Of a DNA stretch of 64,000 bases, positions 18,163 through 27,518 are shown one piece after another. The notes beneath the pieces are model-generated. The model searched no databases. It saw only the letters and a list, made by a program, of their open reading frames with translations, and was not told the DNA's origin. Source of the stretch: CAWKEY01 sp963848675 (GTDB lineage: Bacteria > Pseudomonadota > Gammaproteobacteria > Methylococcales > Methylomonadaceae); assembly GCA_963848675.1 (NCBI GenBank), contig CAWKEY010000023.1, positions 1 through 64,000 of the forward strand, read 5' to 3'. Made by a program: the position numbers and the translations under genes. Within the stretch, counting starts at the first letter, position 1, and each line of letters begins with the position of its first letter.

Positions 18163-19950
18163 ATGCTGAACGCCAGAAAATTAATTTTTGAGCAAAAAGT
18201 CGCTTTCAAAAAAAACCTGAGCCAGTATGCGCTCCTGTGTTTTTCTCTAAGTTTTGCGGTGCAGTCGTTACAGGCCGAAGAGCTTGTTACTCAGAAAAAC
18301 GCCATAGCCCAAGAAATTTTGGGCATTATTACGGCCAAACAGCATCCGTACCTAAAGCTATCGAATTTTCAAAATCGGGCAGAAGATCTTGTTAAGCTTT
18401 ATAAGCCGATGAATTACCAATTACTCTGGTTAGGCAATAAGCATTCGGAAAAAAATATCGCGGAGGCGCTCCATCTCTTGGCTGATTCATCGGTACACGG
18501 TTTAAATCCAGCCAATTACGATTCCGGAACGCTCAAACAGCATCTAATTTCTGCCGCCAAACCCGGTGCTGATGCAGATAATCGCGCGGCCTTATATGAC
18601 ACGGCGCTGAGCCTTTCGGTGCTGCGATTTCTGCATGATCTGCAATATGGCCGGGTAAATCCTCAGGGTATCAACTTTAAGTTGAAGCCAAGAGAAAAAA
18701 TGCCGGTTGATTTGCCGGCTCTTATTAAAGACGCTCTGACACAAGGCACTATTGCTCAGTTAGCCTTCTTGGCTGAGCCTAAATTGAAGCAATATCAAAG
18801 GATGAAAGAGGCCTTGGCCCTCTATCGCAGGTTTGCAGCCGAATCACCCGATTTAAAATTGATAATTGACAAGCCCCTCCGCCCCGGCGGCAATCTACCG
18901 GAAGGCAACAAGCTGGCCCATTTTTTAACTGTGCTTGGTGACTTGCCTAAAGAGAATGCCGGCGACACAGCGGAAAAATCATCGCTGTATACTGGAAAAC
19001 TCGTTGCCGGTGTCAAAAAATTCCAAGAACGGCATGGCCTGAGCGCTGATGGTGTTATCGGCAGGGAAACCCTCGCTGCACTCAATGCGCCTTTAGGACA
19101 GCGGATAACGCAAATTGAATTGGCCATGGAACGGCTGCGCTGGTTGCCTAAACTAAGCGTCGATCCTTACATTATCGTCAACATTCCGGCCTTTCAGCTG
19201 TGGGCAGCAAATGACATCGAAAAAATAAATACCGACATACTCAACATGAAGGTTGTTGTCGGCAAGGCACTGGAAAACCAGACGCCGGTTTTGATGGCCG
19301 AAATGCGTTTTATCGATTTCATGCCCTACTGGAACATTCCTTACAGCATTGTAAAAAATGAATTATTGCCAAAATTAATCCAGAATCCTGGTTATTTGGC
19401 ACAGGAAAATATAGAACTGGTGACCCGCTTCGGCAACGAGGTAAAAGCTGTACCCTTTAGCGAAAGCTCAATCGCTCAGCTTAAACAGGGTACCTTAAAA
19501 GCCCGCCAGCGTCCGGGCGCAAAAAATGCCCTGGGCAGGGTAAAGTTTATTTTTCCCAATCAGGACGATGTGTATTTGCACGATACTCCTGCAAACACCC
19601 TGTTTGGCAAATCCCGCAGAGACTTCAGTCATGGCTGCGTGCGTGTTGAAAACCCTGAACTACTAGCCGAGTTTGTGCTGAAAAACCAGACACAATGGAG
19701 CAAAGAAACCATACAAGAGGCCATGCAAACCCCAAAGACGCAACGCGTCATTCTGGAAAAACCAGTACCCGTGCTGTTTTATTACGCCACGTCCTTTTTT
19801 GATCAGAATGATAATTTAGCTTTTTATACCGATATTTATGGCCATGATGCTGTGTTACAGGCAGCTCTCGCAAAACCTGAAGACTTGTCTGACCAGTCTC
19901 TTTTTATCAGCAAAAGCCCTGATCCGGCACCGGCAGTAATTGTTAGATGA
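18163..19950 (+). CDS. L,D-transpeptidase, YcbB/LdtD type
   Basis: This periplasmic peptidoglycan cross-linker makes 3-3 (meso-DAP to meso-DAP) bonds. The 595-residue chain has an N-terminal membrane/signal segment (about residues 22-38), an L,D-transpeptidase scaffold domain (about 45-200), a peptidoglycan-binding domain (VKKFQERHGLSADGVIGRETLAALN, about 285-310) and a YkuD catalytic domain (about 335-500). The catalytic motif is SHGCVRV with Cys near residue 492. Length and order match E. coli LdtD (YcbB, about 615 residues). It converges with a YcbK-type DUF882 gene; in E. coli ycbB and ycbK are also neighbours. Confidence 0.93.
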   Translation: MLNARKLIFEQKVAFKKNLSQYALLCFSLSFAVQSLQAEELVTQKNAIAQEILGIITAKQHPYLKLSNFQNRAEDLVKLYKPMNYQLLWLGNKHSEKNIAEALHLLADSSVHGLNPANYDSGTLKQHLISAAKPGADADNRAALYDTALSLSVLRFLHDLQYGRVNPQGINFKLKPREKMPVDLPALIKDALTQGTIAQLAFLAEPKLKQYQRMKEALALYRRFAAESPDLKLIIDKPLRPGGNLPEGNKLAHFLTVLGDLPKENAGDTAEKSSLYTGKLVAGVKKFQERHGLSADGVIGRETLAALNAPLGQRITQIELAMERLRWLPKLSVDPYIIVNIPAFQLWAANDIEKINTDILNMKVVVGKALENQTPVLMAEMRFIDFMPYWNIPYSIVKNELLPKLIQNPGYLAQENIELVTRFGNEVKAVPFSESSIAQLKQGTLKARQRPGAKNALGRVKFIFPNQDDVYLHDTPANTLFGKSRRDFSHGCVRVENPELLAEFVLKNQTQWSKETIQEAMQTPKTQRVILEKPVPVLFYYATSFFDQNDNLAFYTDIYGHDAVLQAALAKPEDLSDQSLFISKSPDPAPAVIVR

Positions 19951-20115
19951 TAGCTATTGCTTAGCCTGCGGCGATATGTGTCGCAGTTGCCGCACGGGGC
20001 ATCGTCGCTCTTGGATTAGGAGGGTTGGCTTTGATTCATAACCGGCAGAAGCACTGCTCGATTATAGAGGGCCGGGGCTTTTATCGATTAATCGGACCCG
20101 GCTGGTCTTCAGGGA

Positions 20116-20706
20116 TTACCAGGTTCTGAAACTGCCGGTATCAAGATGTACAAAATCGGAGCGTTCATAATAGCCGACGCCGCCACTGCGCATCGCCAGT
20201 GCCGCGTTTCTGATGTCACGGGTATCGACGCCGTCTATCCGTATGTCAATAGCCCTGCCCTCCATGTGCAGACTGTTTTTTGCCACACCATGACTTCTTT
20301 TACGCATCTTTGCGTTGGTAACCGGAGACCGGTAGCCAGATACGATATGAAAGGGTTTATTGATACCCAGAGACAATTTCAAATCGTACAACTGATCCAG
20401 TAAGTCCGTATCGATAGGGTGTACGTAGTCGTTATGATAGTCGCGCAGTAAAAAACTGATTTCACGCAACGCGTCGTTGATGTAGCGGCCGCGTTCGTAA
20501 TACGTTAGTTTTAACTTATCGCCGGTATGCAAATTTTCTAAGGCTAATGTTTTGTGTGATGGGAAGTGTCTAACGGCTGCGTTTACGCTATTCGTTCCAG
20601 CCAGTGCCAATAAAGAACCATATGCCATATTTTTCAGAAACCGGCGTCTTGATGCAATAAGACTGCTTTCATCAATTTCAAGGTTTTTTAATGTATTCTC
20701 AGTCAT
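20116..20706 (-). CDS. YcbK-type DUF882 / peptidase M15A-like protein with Tat signal
   Basis: The product carries a twin-arginine signal (SRRRFLKNMAYGSLLALAG) and a C-terminal M15A-like domain with the zinc-ligand motifs SLHMEGRAIDIR and DFVHLDTG, as in D,D- or D,D-carboxypeptidase-like and Hedgehog-fold proteins. The family is thought to act on peptidoglycan in the periplasm, and the neighbouring L,D-transpeptidase supports that role. I start at the ATG at 20706; a GTG at 20727 is an alternative adding seven residues. Catalytic activity has not been shown for this family as far as I know, so the specific reaction stays open. Confidence 0.88.
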   Translation of the reverse strand: MTENTLKNLEIDESSLIASRRRFLKNMAYGSLLALAGTNSVNAAVRHFPSHKTLALENLHTGDKLKLTYYERGRYINDALREISFLLRDYHNDYVHPIDTDLLDQLYDLKLSLGINKPFHIVSGYRSPVTNAKMRKRSHGVAKNSLHMEGRAIDIRIDGVDTRDIRNAALAMRSGGVGYYERSDFVHLDTGSFRTW

Positions 20707-20875
20707 CTCTAAAATTTGCTTAACCACTCAACATTATTCTCATTGCTTAGCCTTAAGTGAATCTTAAATGAGCATCAAACTTAAGGCTTTTTTACCGGTT
20801 TCATACGTAGCAATTTATAATACTAGGGGTTTTTTATTTGATTTATAAACTAAAGTCTACAATCCCGTCCATTAT

Positions 20876-22291
20876 TTGCTGTTGGATTTTCTGGCTATTA
20901 TAGCAGTGCTTCTGTTGCTATACTGGCCGTGGTTTCGCAAACGGCTGGCTTGGTTAACAAAATCCCATTTAACGTTGCACCGCATACGGACGACAGACAT
21001 GCGCAAAAAGAACATTAAACCGTCAGCTTATGTGATTGAGGTCAAAACACTTTCTGACCGGATCGTGAAAGCTCAACAGCCCATCCGCATTCTGGATGCC
21101 ATTAAATGGGATGACACTATCAAACAGGCTTTTTTTAGCAGTCAATGTAAGAATCCACCGCAACTAACACCTGATTATTATTTACAGCGCCCCTTAGGCT
21201 TTGACCCAAACGAAAAAAAACGTGAGTTTTATCAGATTGAGCGCGATCTGGCGCGCAAACTGGGTCAACTTAATCCGCTCAGCGTGATCATGCGCCGCAT
21301 TTGCCGCGAATATCAGGCTGTAGTGCGTATGCTTGAATCTCGCGGTACGCCTATATTTTCAGATATTTCTCAGGAATTATACGGCTCTTCACATGATGTT
21401 TTTCATGTCGGCGATCCGACCATTGCCGATCTTGGCAGCATGATGGAAGAAACCTTATCGCAACTGCTGAAACTCGATTTTCTGGTGGAAGAACCGAAAA
21501 CCATTAAAGCCAAGGATGCTGTCGCCATTCTTAATGAAAAAATGCAAAACCTGTTTCCCGGTGATGGCCTGCGCGCCATGATCAGCGATGGTATTGTCGC
21601 CGATGCCGCCGCGGGCACCGATTACATCAAACTGCGTGCGGATGCTCTATTCAACATGCGTGATCTGCGGGTGCTTGAAGTTCACGAAATATGGGTACAC
21701 CTGGGTACCACGCTGAATGGCCTGGCCCAGCCTTATTGCACTTTTCTTGGCAAGGGCCCGCCCTCTTCAACCGTCACCCAGGAAGGCCTGGCGGTGTTGA
21801 TGGAGATTTTGACATTTAGTTCAACACCCAACCGGCTCATGAGCCTGATCAATCGGGTGCGGGCTATTACGCTGGCCGAAGAAGGCGCCGATTTTATGGA
21901 CATATTTGGGTTTTTCCGGGACAAAGGTCTGGATGAAGAAGAAAGTTATACCATCGGCAGCCGCGTTTTTAGGGGCAGCACTCCCGATGGCATGCCTTTT
22001 ACCAAAGACCTCACGTATATCAAAGGTTTTGTGCTGACCTATAACTTCATGCGTCTGGCGGTCAGCAAAGGCAAACCCGACCGCATACCCTTGCTGTTCT
22101 GCGGCAAGACCATGCTTGAAGACATGAAAGTGCTCGTTGATCTGGTGGAAGAAGGCACGGTAATAGCGCCGCGTTTTCTGCCTCCGCAGTTCAGTGATCT
22201 GATGGGACTGTCCGCCTGGATGAGTTTCAGCCGTTTCATGTCGTCAATGAATTTCCGGCAACTGGAGCAGGACTATGCCAATGTCTTATAA
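20876..22291 (+). CDS. DUF1704 (flavohemoglobin expression-modulating QEGLA motif) family protein
   Basis: The protein belongs to the DUF1704 family, named for its QEGLA motif, which is present here as VTQEGLAVLMEIL. A zinc-peptidase-like HEIWVH (HExxxH) precedes it by about 30 residues, the arrangement of the gluzincin-like tyrosine carboxypeptidase superfamily that also includes eukaryotic MATCAP enzymes. The TTG start at 20876 gives 471 residues with a hydrophobic N-terminal helix; an ATG at 20999 would give a soluble 430-residue protein and is equally possible. The bacterial substrate is unknown and the old flavohemoglobin name is not evidence of function. Confidence 0.85.
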   Translation: MLLDFLAIIAVLLLLYWPWFRKRLAWLTKSHLTLHRIRTTDMRKKNIKPSAYVIEVKTLSDRIVKAQQPIRILDAIKWDDTIKQAFFSSQCKNPPQLTPDYYLQRPLGFDPNEKKREFYQIERDLARKLGQLNPLSVIMRRICREYQAVVRMLESRGTPIFSDISQELYGSSHDVFHVGDPTIADLGSMMEETLSQLLKLDFLVEEPKTIKAKDAVAILNEKMQNLFPGDGLRAMISDGIVADAAAGTDYIKLRADALFNMRDLRVLEVHEIWVHLGTTLNGLAQPYCTFLGKGPPSSTVTQEGLAVLMEILTFSSTPNRLMSLINRVRAITLAEEGADFMDIFGFFRDKGLDEEESYTIGSRVFRGSTPDGMPFTKDLTYIKGFVLTYNFMRLAVSKGKPDRIPLLFCGKTMLEDMKVLVDLVEEGTVIAPRFLPPQFSDLMGLSAWMSFSRFMSSMNFRQLEQDYANVL

Positions 22292-22361
22292 CATGGCGCC
22301 GGAGTTGTGGCGAACGCGAGTTCGCCTGAGTTGCTTACAATAAAAATAAGAGGAAAACACC

Positions 22362-22778
22362 ATGAAAAAATCAAATTTGCTAACCATTTTATGTTTTGTT
22401 TCTTTGTTTAATATGGCCGATGCCATGGCCGGCGCAAGCGGACATGCGGGCCATAGCCCAGGCGGCGGTGGCGGCGGCGAAAATTGTCTAAAACCACGTC
22501 TTTCCAAGTTTCTGCCGGCGCATTTATCAACCGTTGCCCCTGAATCAGAATTTTCTTTCATGGCGGCCGGTGTCCAGCATCCTGATCAAATCAGTGTAAC
22601 AGTGAAATCAATACCGGTTAAACTCACGGTTGAAGACAAGGAAGCTTTTTATCTAGTAAAGGGAAAGTTACCACCCTCTCTAACTAAAACTGCGGCCAGA
22701 ATCAATATTAAAGTGACATCCAAATACTCAAGATGTGATGCTGAAAGCGGCTGGCTGCTCAAAATAGCCGACAAATGA
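22362..22778 (+). CDS. Hypothetical secreted protein with Gly-rich segment
   Basis: I recognise no family. The 138-residue product starts after a good Shine-Dalgarno (AGAGGA at 22349-22354), has a signal peptide (residues 1-23, cleavage near ADAMA), a His/Gly-rich linker with six consecutive glycines (about 27-40), and a compact domain that may be Ig-like or beta-rich, with two cysteines (Cys42 and Cys125) that could form a disulfide. It is followed by a DUF155 gene on the same strand. The His-Gly linker could bind metal, but this is a guess. Confidence 0.6.
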   Translation: MKKSNLLTILCFVSLFNMADAMAGASGHAGHSPGGGGGGENCLKPRLSKFLPAHLSTVAPESEFSFMAAGVQHPDQISVTVKSIPVKLTVEDKEAFYLVKGKLPPSLTKTAARINIKVTSKYSRCDAESGWLLKIADK

Positions 22779-22807
22779 CGCGCCCTCCCGGGTGCGCCCC
22801 GGGCGCG
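22779..22807. repeat. GC-rich hairpin between two plus-strand genes
   Basis: CGCGCCC (22779-22785) pairs with GGGCGCG (22801-22807) across a GC-rich loop. No T-run follows, so it is not a standard terminator; it lies just before the start of the DUF155 gene. Confidence 0.35.
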
Positions 22808-22833
22808 CCCGGCAATACCAGCCGAGAATGCCA

Positions 22834-23628
22834 ATGACCGAACTCTCAACCGTTAAAAACTGTACCGCCTATTGTCTGGCGCAAGGTTTTGATATGCCGA
22901 TATTGACAAAATGGCTATCCGAGTCAAAAAAGCTGCGCATGATTAAAGGCGCGTTCCTGATTGAGGACAATCAAAGCTGGTCTGTGATTTTTGCTTACGG
23001 GGCCGTGGTGCATTGGCATATTACTGCTGAGCGGCAGACTAAACTACATCAGTTACTACTGGCTCACGCGGAGAATGCCCTGGCGATTCCTGAAGAAGAT
23101 CATTTCACTTTTTCGCTGAATTGCCCCGGCACGCGCATTATCGAAGATCATATAGAAGTTGAATCCTCTGATCCCATGCTTTTGTTTGCCTTATCGCAAG
23201 GCATGGCACAATCCATCAAACTGGCCTCTTTTGAAACCCACGCCATCAACACCATCAACAATACCAGCTACATCCCGAAATCATTGGCTGAACATGGCAA
23301 TATCAAACTGAATCGTCATGAAATCGCCAAAATTCGAGGTCAACTGTTCCTAACCAAGAGTGACATCATTCTGCACTACGATTTACTCGATACCCCGGAT
23401 TTTTTTTGGGAATATCCGGAATACGAGGACTTTTACAACCTGACCGCAAAATATCTGGAAATAGCCCCGCGCACCGAGGTACTGTCAAAAAAACTGGAAA
23501 CCATCCATGAACTGTTTGAAATGCTCGCCGATGAACAAAAACATCGCCATTCATCACGACTGGAATGGATCATCATCTGGCTGATTGCTTTTGAAATTGT
23601 CATAACCCTGACAGAAAAACTATTCTAA
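22834..23628 (+). CDS. RMD1/YagE family (DUF155) protein
   Basis: This member of the DUF155 family is related to yeast Rmd1 and Sif2/3. The conserved pieces are visible: the FAYGAVVHW strand early in the protein, the LAEHGNIKLNR stretch, and the C-terminal DTPDFFWE..YEDFY region followed by RLEWIIIWLIAFEIV, a hydrophobic C-terminal helix. The protein is probably anchored to the inner membrane by that helix. Its molecular function in bacteria is unknown. I choose the ATG at 22834 (GAGA six bases upstream); ATG 22828 is nearly as good, while the GTG at 22792 would run through the GC hairpin and is unlikely. Confidence 0.8.
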   Translation: MTELSTVKNCTAYCLAQGFDMPILTKWLSESKKLRMIKGAFLIEDNQSWSVIFAYGAVVHWHITAERQTKLHQLLLAHAENALAIPEEDHFTFSLNCPGTRIIEDHIEVESSDPMLLFALSQGMAQSIKLASFETHAINTINNTSYIPKSLAEHGNIKLNRHEIAKIRGQLFLTKSDIILHYDLLDTPDFFWEYPEYEDFYNLTAKYLEIAPRTEVLSKKLETIHELFEMLADEQKHRHSSRLEWIIIWLIAFEIVITLTEKLF

Positions 23629-23640
23629 AACACCCACTCC

Positions 23641-24483
23641 ATGCTCAGTTACCGACACGCCTTTCATGCGGGCAATTTTGCCGATGTCTTAAAGCATCTG
23701 ATTCTGATACAAATCATCGACTATCTCAAACAAAAAGATAAGCCCTTCTGTTGCATCGATACGCATGCCGGCGCAGGAACATATGCGTTAAACAGCGACT
23801 ACGCACTCAAAAACCGGGAATTTGACACGGGCATCGGCAAACTCTGGCATCGCACTGATTTGCCCAAAAGCGTCGCCGATTATGTCGGTCTAATCAAACA
23901 ATTTAACAACACTGGCCCGCTAAAACACTACCCTGGCTCACCATTGCTAGCACAACACTTGCTGCGCGGCCAAGACCGTCTGTTTTGTTTTGAACTGCAT
24001 TCCACGGAAATCAAATTACTAGCCGGTACGCTGAAGACAGACCGACGCGTGAAAATTTTCCATGCCGATGGCTTGAAAGAAAGCCTTGGCTTATTGCCGC
24101 CGGTCCAGCACCGGGGTTTAGTGCTGATTGATCCTTCCTATGAACTCAAAACCGATTATCGGCATGTGCTTGAAACGCTGAGCGCCATGTACAAACGCTT
24201 TGCTACCGGCACTTTTATGCTGTGGTATCCGGTTATCAATCGACAGCGCAATCAGATTTTGGAACAACAGCTTAAAACCAGCGGCATAAAAAACATGCAC
24301 CTGTTTGAACTAGCCATACAGGCAGACAGCACTGAACCCGGCATGACCGCCAGTGGCATGATTGTGGTCAATCCGCCGTGGACGTTAACAACTCAAATGG
24401 AGCAGGTTTTACCCTGGCTGGCTGATGTCCTGGGCCAGAGCGGCGAAGGCTTTTACCGCCTGCAACAACTGGTTGCAGAATAA
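23641..24483 (+). CDS. rlmJ: 23S rRNA (adenine2030-N6)-methyltransferase
   Basis: RlmJ methylates A2030 in helix 72 of 23S rRNA using S-adenosylmethionine. The 280-residue product opens with the signature MLSYRHAFHAGNFADVLKH, has the SAM motif IDTHAGAGTY (about residues 38-48), and a catalytic motif LIDPSYELKTDY (about 160). The E. coli enzyme reads DPPYE there, so this copy has Ser at the second proline; that substitution sits in a loop and need not affect activity. It lies 12 bases after the DUF155 gene and is probably cotranscribed with it. Confidence 0.95.
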   Translation: MLSYRHAFHAGNFADVLKHLILIQIIDYLKQKDKPFCCIDTHAGAGTYALNSDYALKNREFDTGIGKLWHRTDLPKSVADYVGLIKQFNNTGPLKHYPGSPLLAQHLLRGQDRLFCFELHSTEIKLLAGTLKTDRRVKIFHADGLKESLGLLPPVQHRGLVLIDPSYELKTDYRHVLETLSAMYKRFATGTFMLWYPVINRQRNQILEQQLKTSGIKNMHLFELAIQADSTEPGMTASGMIVVNPPWTLTTQMEQVLPWLADVLGQSGEGFYRLQQLVAE

Positions 24484-24505
24484 CATCCAGAACAATTCTG
24501 AGCCT

Positions 24506-24534
24506 CTGCACACAAACCTTGTTTTCTATATAAT
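24506..24534 (+). promoter_or_regulatory. Candidate sigma-70 promoter for nhaD
   Basis: A perfect TATAAT lies at 24529-24534, about 50 bases before the nhaD start. The hexamer 17 bases upstream (CTGCAC) is a poor -35, so the call rests on the -10 alone. Confidence 0.35.
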
Positions 24535-24585
24535 GTCGCTCTCTCTTGGAGCCTTTACTATCCACTTACCGACTGTGAGTCACAC

Positions 24586-26208
24586 ATGAATCTTGTAGTG
24601 TTCTTATCCCTTGCCAGCATACTCTTAATCACATTAGCCGTTAAATTTTCAAATTTTAATCACCGGAACATGGTCTGCCGGTTTTCCCGCTTAATGAAGG
24701 TTTTTTGTTCAAGCTATTCGGCTATCCTGCTTGCCCTGTTGTTGCCGTCGGTATCGTTTGCAGAAGAAGCTATCGGGACTGCCAGCCCGCCTCAACGGAT
24801 TGATATGACACAGCATTGGGTGGGTTATCTGTCCTTGCTTGTATTCGCTGTCGCCTATCTTCTGGCCATGATCGAAGAAGTCACTGATTTGCGCAAGTCA
24901 AAACCGATGGTTTTTGCAGCGAGCATCATCTGGATCTTTATTGCCGCCATTTATGCCCTCGGCGGTATGAGCGAACAAGCGGGGATTGCATTCCGTGCTG
25001 CCTTGGAAGGCTATGCCGAGCTTTTTCTGTTTATCATGGTGTCGATGACTTATCTCAATGCCATGGAAGATCGAGGCGTATTTGAAAATTTGAGAGTCTG
25101 GCTGTTAAGCAAGAATTTCAGTTATCGTCAATTATTCTGGATTACCGGCTTTCAGGCTTTTTTCATTTCCTCAGCCTGCAATAACCTGACCACTGCGTTG
25201 CTGATGGGCTCCGTGATTTTGGCCATGGGCAAAAACAGCCCGCGTTTTGTCACCTTGTCCTGTATCAATGTTGTGGTGGCTGCAAATGCCGGCGGTTCAT
25301 TCAGTCCCTTTGGCGATATTACCACCCTGCTGGTATGGCAAAAAGGCGTAGTACCTTTTGGAGATTTCTTTTCACTGCTGATCCCTGCACTGATCAACTT
25401 CGGCTTACCTGCTGCCATCATGCATTTCTGGATTCCAACGGAAAGCCCTGCCGCGGTTCAGGAGGCGCAAGACATAAAAAGAGGCGGACTGGTTATTATT
25501 GCCTTGTTCGCGCTGACCATTATTACGGCGGCCTGCTTTGAAAACTTCCTGGATCTACCACCCGCGGCCGGCATGATGCTGGGGCTGACTTATCTGAAGT
25601 TTTTCAGCTATTACATGCAAAAAACCTCTGCGAACCCCGAAAATGGCGAGCAATCAGCCACCAGTGCCGATGCCCAGATGCCCATCATAACAAACGATGG
25701 CAAAATTGATTATTTCGGGCCCATGAAAATCATGAACAAAACGCACACCCTCTTAAGCGTCGATGAACCATTTGATGTTTTTCATAAAGTGGCAAACCTG
25801 GAATGGGATACGCTGCTGTTCTTTTACGGCGTCATGATGGCGGTCGGCGGCTTAAGCTTTATCGGTTATCTGGGGGTCACTTCGCATTACCTGTATGGCG
25901 GCATTGATCCGAGCGTGGCGAATATCCTGGTCGGCATCGCCTCGGCCTTTATCGATAACGGCACCATCATGCTGGCTGTGCTGACTATGCACCCCGATAT
26001 ATCCCAAGGACAATGGCTGCTGGTAACGCTTACCACTGGCGTGGGCGGCAGCCTGCTGGCTGTCGGTTCAGCCGCAGGTGTCGGCTTGATGGGACAGGCT
26101 AAAGGCATTTATACCTTCACCAGTCATTTAAAATGGGCTCCGGCGATAGCCCTGGGCTTTTTCGGCAGTATCGCTGCCCACTTCTTTTTAAACAGCCACT
26201 ATTTCTAA
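24586..26208 (+). CDS. nhaD: NhaD-type sodium:proton antiporter
   Basis: This is a 540-residue member of the NhaD (ArsB/NhaD superfamily) antiporters, exchanging Na+ or Li+ for protons across the inner membrane. It has 11-13 hydrophobic segments, and conserved stretches such as FFISSACNNLTTALLMGSV, NAGGSFSPFGDITTLLVW, and SAFIDNGTIMLAVL. The first 60 residues contain two hydrophobic segments; the second looks like a cleavable signal ending in SVSFAEEA, so the true start may be the ATG at 24694. Homologues are common in marine, soda-lake and methanotrophic gammaproteobacteria. Confidence 0.9.
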   Translation: MNLVVFLSLASILLITLAVKFSNFNHRNMVCRFSRLMKVFCSSYSAILLALLLPSVSFAEEAIGTASPPQRIDMTQHWVGYLSLLVFAVAYLLAMIEEVTDLRKSKPMVFAASIIWIFIAAIYALGGMSEQAGIAFRAALEGYAELFLFIMVSMTYLNAMEDRGVFENLRVWLLSKNFSYRQLFWITGFQAFFISSACNNLTTALLMGSVILAMGKNSPRFVTLSCINVVVAANAGGSFSPFGDITTLLVWQKGVVPFGDFFSLLIPALINFGLPAAIMHFWIPTESPAAVQEAQDIKRGGLVIIALFALTIITAACFENFLDLPPAAGMMLGLTYLKFFSYYMQKTSANPENGEQSATSADAQMPIITNDGKIDYFGPMKIMNKTHTLLSVDEPFDVFHKVANLEWDTLLFFYGVMMAVGGLSFIGYLGVTSHYLYGGIDPSVANILVGIASAFIDNGTIMLAVLTMHPDISQGQWLLVTLTTGVGGSLLAVGSAAGVGLMGQAKGIYTFTSHLKWAPAIALGFFGSIAAHFFLNSHYF

Positions 26209-26282
26209 GCCTAAGCGGCTACGCTAATGTGAGGGTGGCTTTGCAACCGAAACTTTGAAAGTATTAAATATAAAACCGATAC

Positions 26283-26345
26283 CACGAAGGACACGAAGTT
26301 TCAATGCATTGATCTAGTTGATTATTTTTCTTCGTGTCCTTCGTG
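26283..26345. repeat. 16-bp perfect inverted repeat of the CACGAAG type
   Basis: CACGAAGGACACGAAG (26283-26298) is exactly repeated in inverse at 26330-26345, followed by a further ATCTTCGTGG. The hairpin lies between the convergent nhaD and corA genes. A related degenerate copy occurs at 5570-5595, so it belongs to a dispersed repeat; it may double as a bidirectional terminator. Confidence 0.65.
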
Positions 26346-26420
26346 ATCTTCGTGGTGAATAATGTGTATTCACGAATACTTTCACAGACTCAACCGCCTC
26401 ACAACATTTTGACTTCCGTA

Positions 26421-27509
26421 TTAGAGCCACTTCTTTCTTTTGAAATAACCCAGCAAAAAAACTGAAATGCCGACGAATACGACCCACAATACCGGGTAAG
26501 CCCAACGCCATTTCAGCTCCGGCATGTATTCGAAATTCATGCCATAAACGCCGGCAATAAAGGTTAAGGGGATAAATATGGAGGCAAACACCGTCAGCAC
26601 TTTCATGGTTTCATTCATTTTGTTACTGACGCTGGATAGGTAAATGTCCATCATGCCGGTTATCAAGTCGCGGTATGATTCCATGGCTTCGATAACGCGG
26701 ATGGCATGATCGTAAACATCGGCAAAATAACGTTTGGTGCGTTCTTGAATCAACTTCGATTCGCTACGCTGAATATTTGCCAGTAACTCGCGTAAGGGCG
26801 ATACGGTTCTGCGTAGAAAGATTAATTCACGCTTGATTTTCTGGATCGTGCTCAGGGTTTGTACCGAGGGATTGCTCAGCAAATCGTCTTCAACCCCCTC
26901 AATCAGCTCATCAAGAACATCTTGCAGGGCAAAATATTCATCGACCACAGTATCCATGATCACATAAGCGAGATAATCGGTGCCAAGGCTTCGAAGACGG
27001 CTTTTCTCGTTATCGAGCTGGCTTAAGATAGGGTCAAATATCGCATCGGGTTTTTCTTTAAAAGTGAACACAAACTTGTCCAGGATTAAGACACTGATCT
27101 GTTCATATTCCACATTAAAGTCATTATTACCCAAGGCAAGCGCCTTAAGAACGATATATAAATAATCATTATAATCTTCCAGCTTGGGGCGCTGATGGGT
27201 ATTCAGAATATCTTCCAGCACCAAAGCATGAATATCAAAATGCCGGCCTATGGCATCAATGATTGAAACGTCTGTTAGGCCTTCAATATTAACCCAGGTC
27301 ACTGTGTCGGTCTGTTTATAAGGCAGAATATCGTCAATGGCTTTGACAGTGCGTTTTTCTATCGTTGCTGCACTGTAATCAATGACACAAATCCGGTTTT
27401 CGTACTCATGCACTTCTCCCACATGCACCAGGGAGCCGGACGGCAAACCGGATTTTTCAGAGGAGAAACTTAATGATTCGGGCATGGCTAAAATCCTTGT
27501 GTGTTCCAA
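26421..27509 (-). CDS. corA: CorA-type magnesium/cobalt transporter
   Basis: CorA forms a pentameric inner-membrane channel for Mg2+ (and Co2+ or Ni2+). The 362-residue product has a long cytoplasmic N-terminal domain and two C-terminal membrane helices; the family signature YGMNFEYMPEL (GMN motif, about residues 323-325) lies between them. The tail ends in the basic FKRKKWL usual for the family. The start is an ATG at 27509, nine bases downstream of the marC stop, so marC-corA may be cotranscribed. Confidence 0.95.
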   Translation of the reverse strand: MEHTRILAMPESLSFSSEKSGLPSGSLVHVGEVHEYENRICVIDYSAATIEKRTVKAIDDILPYKQTDTVTWVNIEGLTDVSIIDAIGRHFDIHALVLEDILNTHQRPKLEDYNDYLYIVLKALALGNNDFNVEYEQISVLILDKFVFTFKEKPDAIFDPILSQLDNEKSRLRSLGTDYLAYVIMDTVVDEYFALQDVLDELIEGVEDDLLSNPSVQTLSTIQKIKRELIFLRRTVSPLRELLANIQRSESKLIQERTKRYFADVYDHAIRVIEAMESYRDLITGMMDIYLSSVSNKMNETMKVLTVFASIFIPLTFIAGVYGMNFEYMPELKWRWAYPVLWVVFVGISVFLLGYFKRKKWL

Positions 27510-27518
27510 GATTGGCGG

